A DNA stretch of 20,623 nt from an uncultured Bacteroidales bacterium (lineage in GTDB: Bacteria > Bacteroidota > Bacteroidia > Bacteroidales > Paludibacteraceae), in the NCBI GenBank assembly GCA_937907165.1, contig CALCUH010000081.1:1-20623 (forward strand). Reading direction: 5' to 3'. Position numbers and translations under genes: made by a program. The notes beneath the pieces were generated by a model, which was given only the letters and a program-made list of their open reading frames with translations, was not told where the DNA came from and did no database searches. Positions 1 through 6,530 of the stretch are shown piece by piece; position 1 is the stretch's first letter; each line of letters begins with the position of its first letter.

Positions 1-333
1 AATACCGGCCTGAATCATCATTGAGTTAATAGGACCGCCATCTGAGAACAATGTGGAAGCATGCATAAGACCACAAGAAAGCCAATCCATCTTACTATCT
101 AACGAGCGGAAAACGGTTTTTCGTTTAATATGATAAAAATAACGATGAATGGGTTTCACGACCAGTTCCTTCAACAGCACCACTTTCCCAGGCAAAATAT
201 CCGTCCGATTTTCCACCTCTCTACGGATGGGCGCAAAAACCACCTCATCCAAGCCTCTATCAGACAACTGCGTATAGAGGTTAGCATGAACCCGAGAGCC
301 AAACAAATCGTTACAAATATGAAGAACTTTCAT
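1..333 (-). CDS. Glycosyltransferase, GT4-like, N-terminal part only (cut by window edge)
   Basis: An ATG at 333-331 opens a frame that stays open for 111 codons to the left edge, so only the N-terminal part is visible. It begins MKVLHICNDLFGSRVHANLY, the usual first beta strand and loop of a GT-B glycosyltransferase acceptor domain (hydrophobic strand, then a short Gly/Ser loop and a helix with a Leu-Tyr pair). The donor-binding domain with its E-x7-E motif would lie outside the window. It is the last visible gene of the polysaccharide operon, 79 bp after the preceding glycosyltransferase stop, and presumably adds one sugar to the lipid-linked repeat unit at the cytoplasmic face of the inner membrane. 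Donor and linkage cannot be told. The GT-B assignment is fairly safe; the exact family less so. Confidence 0.75.
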   Translation of the reverse strand, partial: MKVLHICNDLFGSRVHANLYTQLSDRGLDEVVFAPIRREVENRTDILPGKVVLLKELVVKPIHRYFYHIKRKTVFRSLDSKMDWLSCGLMHASTLFSDGGPINSMMIQAGI

Positions 334-412
334 ACGTCAACAAAGGAACAAACCGTCAGATTTACATCGAGGAGAACGAAGAAAAATGACTGCTACCAAC
401 GAGCCCCCGTAA

Positions 413-1522
413 TTATAGTTTTGATCGGATAAAATCTGTAATCAAAGAAGCTCTCCTATCGATCGATAAATCCGCAACCGAAGAGAGCGCATTCTCCCCA
501 TACTCTTTCCTTTTCACAGGATCACTCATCTCAGAGATGGCGGAAGCCAAACCGTCAATATCCATAGGATCCACCAAAATAGAATTTTTTTCGTTCAATA
601 TATTCCAATTAAACGGAAGATTGGAAGATATGACAGGTAGGCCACACGACAAAGCTTCGACCACCGCATTGCAGCAGCCCTCTCGCAGAGTGGGCAAAAC
701 AAACACATCCGCAGCATTCAGATATTTGGGGATATCACAATGAGGAAGCTTCCCTTCAAATAAAACCCCCTCACATGAAGGATGTTGATCTCCTTCTCCG
801 ATAAAAATCGAACGAACAGAAATATCCTTGAGCCTTCCGATTGCAGATGAGAGTCTCATCAAACCTTTCCGGTCACTAAAAGCGCCCACGAATGCGATAA
901 TATAAGCATCCAAAGGGAATCGCAACTCTTTTCTACACTGAAGTCTATCCATCGGGCAGAAAAGAGACTTATCGACAGCATTAGGGATCACCTTGCATTT
1001 TTCATGAGAGGTCAGTCCACAAGACACACTCTCTTCCAAGTTCTTAGTGGACACACAAACAACCCCCGAGACAAGATTAGAAATATCCTTAGAGAAACGC
1101 TTCAAATCTATCATATGTGAGATATCACTTTCTCCGGAAGCGACGAACAAAGGAAGATGCTTTTCCCTTGCGTAATCGGAAATCCATTCCGCAGACATCC
1201 AGAAATGCGCATATATAACGTCAGGCGTGAAATCCATTTTACTCAAAGCCCTATAAAGCGCGCGTTTACGAAAATGATAAGAGAGAGAGAGATTACCAAT
1301 CTTCAGTTTAGAGAACGACAAAAATGGAGGACGGCATACGACAACATTCTGAGATTCCCTCATCACCGTCTGGTATAAATGCCTATTTTTAGTGACACTG
1401 TAAGGAGCGATCACATAACACGTATGTCCGCATTTAGACAATGCCATGACCAACTCTTTCACGAACTGATACTTAGGCCTATACTTATCCGGATATTCCG
1501 GAGAAACGACAAGAATATTCAT
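413..1522 (-). CDS. Glycosyltransferase family 4 (GT-B fold)
   Basis: A 369-residue cytoplasmic glycosyltransferase of the usual length for family GT4. The N-terminal acceptor domain starts MNILVVSPEYPDKYRPKYQF. The C-terminal nucleotide-sugar domain shows a PNAVD turn at about 180-184, VGAFSDRKG at 212-220 (Arg218 and Lys219 at the usual phosphate-contact position), and the retaining-enzyme E-x7-E motif with Glu281 and Glu289, followed by LSCGLPVI. The start codon overlaps the stop of the upstream polymerase gene in an ATGA, which fixes this start and suggests translational coupling. Its role is most likely transfer of a sugar from a nucleotide donor to the lipid-linked oligosaccharide that the neighbouring Wzx and Wzy proteins then flip and polymerise. 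Donor sugar and linkage cannot be read from sequence. Confidence 0.9.
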   Translation of the reverse strand: MNILVVSPEYPDKYRPKYQFVKELVMALSKCGHTCYVIAPYSVTKNRHLYQTVMRESQNVVVCRPPFLSFSKLKIGNLSLSYHFRKRALYRALSKMDFTPDVIYAHFWMSAEWISDYAREKHLPLFVASGESDISHMIDLKRFSKDISNLVSGVVCVSTKNLEESVSCGLTSHEKCKVIPNAVDKSLFCPMDRLQCRKELRFPLDAYIIAFVGAFSDRKGLMRLSSAIGRLKDISVRSIFIGEGDQHPSCEGVLFEGKLPHCDIPKYLNAADVFVLPTLREGCCNAVVEALSCGLPVISSNLPFNWNILNEKNSILVDPMDIDGLASAISEMSDPVKRKEYGENALSSVADLSIDRRASLITDFIRSKL

Positions 1523-2721
1523 AACGATGAACCTTTCGAGAAGGAAGAACTCCTAATGATATTACCCAAACAGACCCCCAAAACGCTAGTCGAATATATG
1601 TTCATATTTCCATAAGACATAGAGAAAAATGTTCGCATGAAATAGATGAAAAACAACAAACCCATTGCCAAACGCATATTGTCAGTCCTCTCCGTCTTTC
1701 GCCAAGCCATAAAGAAAGAAATCCAATAGAACAGATAGGCGCAAAAGCCTAAAACGCCCTGGTTGACAAGTATCTCCAGCCAATCATTATGCGCATAATT
1801 AAAGGAGACCTCCAATGTGGCGTTTGCACCAGAGCCGAAAAAGAATTGGAAAGCGTTCGTATCGTACAAAAAATAATTCAGCAAAATAGTATACAAATAA
1901 CTCCTACCACTCACATTACCCTCAATCGTCGATTGTATACGCATTCTGAAAAAATCGCTGGTCATCAACAAATGCCAAACGAGAAAGAATAACAAAACGA
2001 CTACCCCAATAGAGGTGAGAATGATTATCAATTTTTTGAAATTCTTTGCAGACTTGAACATTTCCAGCAAAAACCATACCATGCAAAAGAAACCGATTAA
2101 AATCGCACCTCGTTTCATTCCCATGAGAATGAACGTCATCACACAGATGACACCCAAATATTGAAATATAGGACGTTTATAATAAAACGTTAGGATAGGA
2201 AACAAACAAAGAAATTCATAACCCATATTGTTAACAAAGCCATCCCTATCCCCTCCCCGTTCCAAAAGGATGGACTTCATCTTCAAGTCATACCCCCAAT
2301 AGGACAAAAACACCATAATAAAGAACAGACAACCGAAGATACACATCATGCGTCGAGTCAAAACGCCTTTCCATGAAAAATAGGAGAATACATAAATCGG
2401 TAAAAGAGAGTTATAGATAGTTTTCAAATAATTATAGGGATTTTCCTCTTTAACCAAAATCATATAATGTTCACCATCCAAACAATAAATGATGCCATAA
2501 AGCGTGAATAACAAAATCATAATATTCAACGCTTTGAAATAGATCGGCATATCATGCACCAATCTATTCAGCTTTATGCAATAAAAAATAGAGATTGCAT
2601 TTATTACCAGAATGGCACATAGTGACAAAGCAGAACCTGACAACCCCAACAATTCTTGTAATTCATATACGATCCACAAGAAAAAATACAAATACAATAT
2701 ATGTTTTCCCCTCAAAATCAT
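1519..2721 (-). CDS. O-antigen ligase/polymerase-like membrane protein (probable Wzy)
   Basis: A 400-residue protein that is mostly hydrophobic segments, about 10-12 predicted by eye, with one larger extracytoplasmic loop at about residues 250-310. That loop carries SGRSYLY (271-277), a GSGAN turn (296-300) and YAHNDWLEILVNQG (309-322), an arrangement typical of the Wzy_C/O-antigen ligase superfamily, in which a loop Arg and the His-Asn pair are conserved. In a cluster with a Wzx flippase and a Wzc-like co-polymerase the best reading is the polymerase that joins repeat units on the periplasmic side of the inner membrane. A ligase (WaaL-like) is the alternative, because the two share this fold. 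It overlaps both neighbours by 4 bases (ATGA). The stretch is visibly A/T-rich compared with the housekeeping genes to the right, as is common for capsule polymerases. Confidence 0.83.
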   Translation of the reverse strand: MILRGKHILYLYFFLWIVYELQELLGLSGSALSLCAILVINAISIFYCIKLNRLVHDMPIYFKALNIMILLFTLYGIIYCLDGEHYMILVKEENPYNYLKTIYNSLLPIYVFSYFSWKGVLTRRMMCIFGCLFFIMVFLSYWGYDLKMKSILLERGGDRDGFVNNMGYEFLCLFPILTFYYKRPIFQYLGVICVMTFILMGMKRGAILIGFFCMVWFLLEMFKSAKNFKKLIIILTSIGVVVLLFFLVWHLLMTSDFFRMRIQSTIEGNVSGRSYLYTILLNYFLYDTNAFQFFFGSGANATLEVSFNYAHNDWLEILVNQGVLGFCAYLFYWISFFMAWRKTERTDNMRLAMGLLFFIYFMRTFFSMSYGNMNIYSTSVLGVCLGNIIRSSSFSKGSSL

Positions 2722-3626
2722 TTCGTCGAAGAATCTTCGTCAAGAGGAATTTTACTTCCCCAAAACAAATCATACTCATTGGGCGTAAATTTCGAGAAAC
2801 CAGCCGCTGGCGAAAAGGTCATTTCACCCACAAAAACTTGTCCATTCACCTCGTAGAAATCGACACGGACGAAAGGGATACCTTCAGATAGTTTCTTAGC
2901 GATTCCGTACATCTCTCGCCATGCTCGAGGAGCCGGAATTTTTCTCTCAGAATGCCGAAATCCATCAAATAAGAAAGGTTCTTCTTGCCAATCGACGTCA
3001 TATACCGCAAATCGAATATCTTTATAACGATCACAAACCACTAATGTGAAATATGGCGTTCCGCCCATACAGAAGACCTTGTAATCAATCAGACTTCCGC
3101 TCTCATTCTCCAAATACTTCTCCGCAATAATACGACGCGGGATATTCTTATAGGGCCATTCCTTTGTATACGCATAGAAATCACGATTCATATGAAACCG
3201 CAACTTTTTTTCCGCAGCCTGTCGATTGAAGTTCTTTTTATCAGGACAAATCACGCCGCCTCCATTGTCATGCGTCGTTTTCAACACAAAACTTTCTGGC
3301 AATGAATCGTAATCAATATCATCCACATTTTCCCATACCCCTAACGTGGGAACCACATGACCTTCACCGACACGATCCGAAACCCACTCTTTCACAGCCT
3401 GTTTATCGGCCATTATCGTATATTCGGGACGATGGTCATAAAGTTTCAACCATTGTATTTTTTCAAAAAAAGTAGTAGGATGTTTTAAATCGAGACGATA
3501 TCCCACCTTCAACCAAAACATAATACGGGTGTATAACTCGTCGGACAAGGATGGGGCCATATGCTTCACCACACGAACCGCAAACGAGTTAACAATCTTT
3601 TTGATTTTCATGAAGGGATCGAACAT
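2718..3626 (-). CDS. TupA-like ATP-grasp protein of polysaccharide biosynthesis
   Basis: A 302-residue soluble protein resembling the TupA-like ATP-grasp family found in capsule and exopolysaccharide clusters. Visible landmarks are the substrate/adenine-lid strand FVLKTTHDNGGGVI (Lys116, His119), RIIAEKYLEN (Glu169, Lys170), LIDYKVFCMGG (Asp181, Lys183), FVRVDFYEVNG (Arg254, Asp256) and the metal-binding GEMTFSPAAG at 267-276 (Glu268). Known TupA belongs to teichuronopeptide synthesis, where an ATP-grasp ligase is thought to make an amide bond to a uronic acid; many database entries call relatives glycosyltransferases. The uronate-forming dehydrogenase three genes upstream fits an amide-ligase role, but the substrate is inference. 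The start at 3626 lies 13 bp after the flippase gene; a second Met six codons in is possible. Its end overlaps the polymerase start by 4 bases. Confidence 0.85.
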   Translation of the reverse strand: MFDPFMKIKKIVNSFAVRVVKHMAPSLSDELYTRIMFWLKVGYRLDLKHPTTFFEKIQWLKLYDHRPEYTIMADKQAVKEWVSDRVGEGHVVPTLGVWENVDDIDYDSLPESFVLKTTHDNGGGVICPDKKNFNRQAAEKKLRFHMNRDFYAYTKEWPYKNIPRRIIAEKYLENESGSLIDYKVFCMGGTPYFTLVVCDRYKDIRFAVYDVDWQEEPFLFDGFRHSERKIPAPRAWREMYGIAKKLSEGIPFVRVDFYEVNGQVFVGEMTFSPAAGFSKFTPNEYDLFWGSKIPLDEDSSTK

Positions 3627-3639
3627 GTTCTGCGATTGT

Positions 3640-5100
3640 TTATTTCTTAAATCGCTGACTAAGATATGGTTTCACCTTAGTCAACAAAAGGCGCTCACGT
3701 GGGAAAATCATCAAAAAGCCGATAAAAAACAAAGCGAACACTGGCATAGAAACAACCTCTCCTAATGGAGTTGGATGATTACTTTGGAACAAGAGGATGA
3801 CGCCCAACAACAGTAGAGAGGCAACGAATATCGTAAGAACATTTCTTATCATCATCCAAGGCGTTATTTTGACCGCATACCACAATATAGCCATATTCAC
3901 CAAAACGGACTGCAATCTAACGAGGGTTCTCACCTGATAAAGTGTCTCGAAACCCTCTCTTACCGCCCACCATACAGCCGGCCATAAAACAATAATATGG
4001 AGCCATTGCGCCAAAGCCGACAGCCTAGGTTTACCCAAAGAGCGATAAACTTCGCTGGCGGAATGGCAAAATACGATTACCAAAGTAGACGATAATCCCC
4101 AAAGTCCAAGAAATTCAGCAGCCATCAACCATTGTTCTCCTAAAACAAATCGAGTCACAAAATCATGATAACCATAAATGGAAACACCAATCGGCATCAC
4201 AAATAACGCCACCAACTTCTGGAAACGGAAGAATAATTTTTTGAATTCCTTCCTATCTTGCTGCAATCTGGAAAGGGCCGCAAATAGAACCGGCGTGGTC
4301 ACTGAGGTGACAATTCCAGTTATTTGCGTCACCACAACCGTAGAGGTTTTATAAAGGCCCAAATAATATTGGTTTAAGGCATTTCCCACGATGAACAGAT
4401 CCACATAGCCAGCCAACCAAATGGAAACTGATTCGAACATCGACCACATGGAAAAGGAAAACATATCCTTCAAACAACGCCATGAAAAAAAGAAGGTTGG
4501 GCGCCACCTGAAAAAGCCCAACAAAACTACAGCTGTCACCAAATGGCACGACAACGTACCAATTATCAACGCCCAATAGTTATGGGTATAGAGAGCCATA
4601 GGCAAAGTGACCAGTAAGGGAACACACACACCTATTATGCGTACCTTAAAAAGCGACTTGAAATCTAGCGATCGTTTCAATAAGGCCACAGGAATGGAGT
4701 ATAGAGAAGATAACGGTATAGCTAATGCTGCGACCAAAAGGGGCCAACCTAAACCAGGGCTACCCACCAAAGCAGATAAATCATCACGAAAAACAGCAAT
4801 GATAATCCATAACACGCAAGAACAGATGAAATTACTCCAGAATGCCACTTGAGACGACCGCCTCAATTCATCATCGCCACAAAACTCATGTTGAATCATG
4901 TATCTTTGGAAGCCCGCATCAGCCAAAATTTCGGAAAAAGATATTACTATGGAAAGCGACGAAATAACACCAAACGCCTCTGGCGCCAAAACTCTCGCCA
5001 AAACCATAGAAGTAATCGGAGCAAGCAACTTCGACCCAATCTCAGTAAATACAGACCACTTTACCGCAGAAAAAACTTTATGGTTTTCAGACTCTAACAT
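3640..5100 (-). CDS. Wzx-type lipopolysaccharide/capsule repeat-unit flippase
   Basis: A 486-residue inner-membrane protein of the MOP exporter superfamily (Polysacc_synt_3/WzxC-like). The N-terminus shows the family's pattern: a short amphipathic start, then VKWSVFTEIGSKLLAPITS, then VLARVLAPEAFGVIS and an ILADAGFQRYMIQ segment between the first and second membrane helices. About 12-14 hydrophobic segments follow, and the length is typical. It would flip undecaprenyl-diphosphate-linked repeat units across the inner membrane for the Wzy-like polymerase encoded downstream. It sits 25 bp after the dehydrogenase gene and 13 bp before the ATP-grasp gene, so it is part of the same transcription unit. 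No truncation or frameshift is visible. Confidence 0.9.
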   Translation of the reverse strand: MLESENHKVFSAVKWSVFTEIGSKLLAPITSMVLARVLAPEAFGVISSLSIVISFSEILADAGFQRYMIQHEFCGDDELRRSSQVAFWSNFICSCVLWIIIAVFRDDLSALVGSPGLGWPLLVAALAIPLSSLYSIPVALLKRSLDFKSLFKVRIIGVCVPLLVTLPMALYTHNYWALIIGTLSCHLVTAVVLLGFFRWRPTFFFSWRCLKDMFSFSMWSMFESVSIWLAGYVDLFIVGNALNQYYLGLYKTSTVVVTQITGIVTSVTTPVLFAALSRLQQDRKEFKKLFFRFQKLVALFVMPIGVSIYGYHDFVTRFVLGEQWLMAAEFLGLWGLSSTLVIVFCHSASEVYRSLGKPRLSALAQWLHIIVLWPAVWWAVREGFETLYQVRTLVRLQSVLVNMAILWYAVKITPWMMIRNVLTIFVASLLLLGVILLFQSNHPTPLGEVVSMPVFALFFIGFLMIFPRERLLLTKVKPYLSQRFKK

Positions 5101-5125
5101 TTTCGTTTAAGAACAATTCATCGTT

Positions 5126-6439
5126 TTACAATCGACCATCCACCTCACTTTTCGCCAAAAATCCTTTGACGTCGTAGACAACTCCCATCTTCCTATCAGC
5201 AAGGAATGAACGCACATCACAATCCTTAAACTGGCGATGAGATACGGCCAAAATCACAGCGTCAAATTCACCTCGCATATCCTCAAACGAACGACTAGAT
5301 AGATTAATACAATATTCGGATTTAACCTTTTCGTCGTCTGCCCAAGGATCATAGACCTCAACATTTTTTGTGTACTCGCTCAACGTATGATATATATCCA
5401 CCACCTTCGTGTTACGGATATCAGGGCAATTCTCTTTGAAAGTGAATCCCAGAATAAGGATCTTCGCATTCTTCACCATAAGCCCTTTCTTATTCATACA
5501 CTTAATGGTTTGTTCAGCCACATAGGCGCCCATCGCATCGTTCAATCTACGAGCGGAAATCATCACACGCGGAAAGACACCATAGACCTCCGCCTTCTGT
5601 ATCAGATAATAGGGGTCGACGGAAATACAATGGCCACCCACCAGACCAGGCTTCATCTTAATAAAATTCCACTTCGTGGCCGCGGCCTCGATTACATCAT
5701 TAGTGTCTATATCCATCGCATTGAAGATTTTTGCCAACTCATTCATGAAGGCTATATTGACATCCCGCTGCGAATTTTCTATAATCTTACTAGCTTCAGC
5801 CACACGAATGGAAGGAGCTTTATGTGTACCATTCAACAAAACAGAATTATAAACACTATCAACAAAATCAGCCACCTCAGGAGTAGAGCCCGACGTCACT
5901 TTTTTTATCTTCTCAACCGTATGTTCCTTATCTCCAGGATTAATGCGTTCGGGTGAATAACCAGCGAAAAAATCACTATTGTAAGTCAACCCCGAGACTC
6001 GTTCTATAATAGGAATACACTCATCCTCCGTTACACCGGGATATACAGTGGACTCGAAAACAACCACATCTCCCTTAGAGATAACATGTCCTATCATTTC
6101 GCTCGCCTTATAGAGAGGTCCCAAATCAGGAGCGTTGTCCAAATCCACAGGGGTAGGCACGGCAACAACATAGAAGTTGCAGTCTCGCACTTCATCCAAA
6201 TCGGAAGTACAGGAAAAACCATTGTCAAGAGCTGAACGCAACAAAACGTCATTCACCTCCATAGTCGCATCATGCCCCTCATTCAAAGCTTCAACACGGC
6301 TATTATTCTTATCATATCCAATCGTCCGATATTTCGTGGAAAAAAGACGGGCTAAAGGTAATCCCACATACCCCAATCCGACAACACAAATTTTTACATT
6401 ATCAAGACTGAACTCCTTCGCTGACATATTATTTAACAT
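5126..6439 (-). CDS. Nucleotide-sugar 6-dehydrogenase (UDP-HexNAc dehydrogenase type)
   Basis: A 437-residue member of the UDP-glucose/GDP-mannose dehydrogenase family. It carries the NAD-binding GLGYVG loop at 21-26, VAVPTPVD at 92-99, the FEST segment at 128-131, YSPERINPGD at 161-170, EASKIIEN at 215-222, and the catalytic GGHCISVDPYYL with nucleophile Cys271, followed by a C-terminal UDP-binding domain (GFTFKENCPDIRNTK at 331-345). It makes a nucleotide-linked uronic acid by two successive NAD-dependent oxidations. The Pro-Thr-Pro-Val and Ser-Pro-Glu-Arg-Ile-Asn-Pro-Gly features are closer to the WecC/TviB/WbpO group (UDP-N-acetylhexosamine substrates) than to plain UDP-glucose dehydrogenase, but the exact sugar is uncertain. 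It follows the Wzc-like gene after a 91-bp gap and precedes wzx. The product supplies the acidic sugar of the polymer. Confidence 0.93.
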   Translation of the reverse strand: MLNNMSAKEFSLDNVKICVVGLGYVGLPLARLFSTKYRTIGYDKNNSRVEALNEGHDATMEVNDVLLRSALDNGFSCTSDLDEVRDCNFYVVAVPTPVDLDNAPDLGPLYKASEMIGHVISKGDVVVFESTVYPGVTEDECIPIIERVSGLTYNSDFFAGYSPERINPGDKEHTVEKIKKVTSGSTPEVADFVDSVYNSVLLNGTHKAPSIRVAEASKIIENSQRDVNIAFMNELAKIFNAMDIDTNDVIEAAATKWNFIKMKPGLVGGHCISVDPYYLIQKAEVYGVFPRVMISARRLNDAMGAYVAEQTIKCMNKKGLMVKNAKILILGFTFKENCPDIRNTKVVDIYHTLSEYTKNVEVYDPWADDEKVKSEYCINLSSRSFEDMRGEFDAVILAVSHRQFKDCDVRSFLADRKMGVVYDVKGFLAKSEVDGRL

Positions 6440-6469
6440 TCTGATTCACAACACCTTAAAACAACAATC

Positions 6470-6500
6470 CAAACACACTTCGTGATTGTCAGTAACAAAA
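6470..6500 (-). promoter_or_regulatory. Weak candidate internal promoter in the wzc-dehydrogenase gap
   Basis: The 91-bp gap is the longest inside the complete part of the operon. On the minus strand it contains TTTTG (6500-6496), then 18 bases, then TGTGTTTG (6477-6470). This is close to the Bacteroides pattern of TTTG, 19-21 bases, TAnnTTTG, with one mismatch in the -7 element and a slightly short spacer. It could allow partial uncoupling of the sugar genes from the export genes. No strong hairpin was found in the gap. The call is tentative. Confidence 0.25.
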
Positions 6501-6530
6501 TACAGACAACCAATCAAGAAATCCCCTACA

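Noticed and set aside
130..432. Plus-strand small open frame at the left edge
   Set aside because: It lies antisense to the glycosyltransferase fragment at 1-333, whose minus-strand start and fold are clear, and shows no domain.
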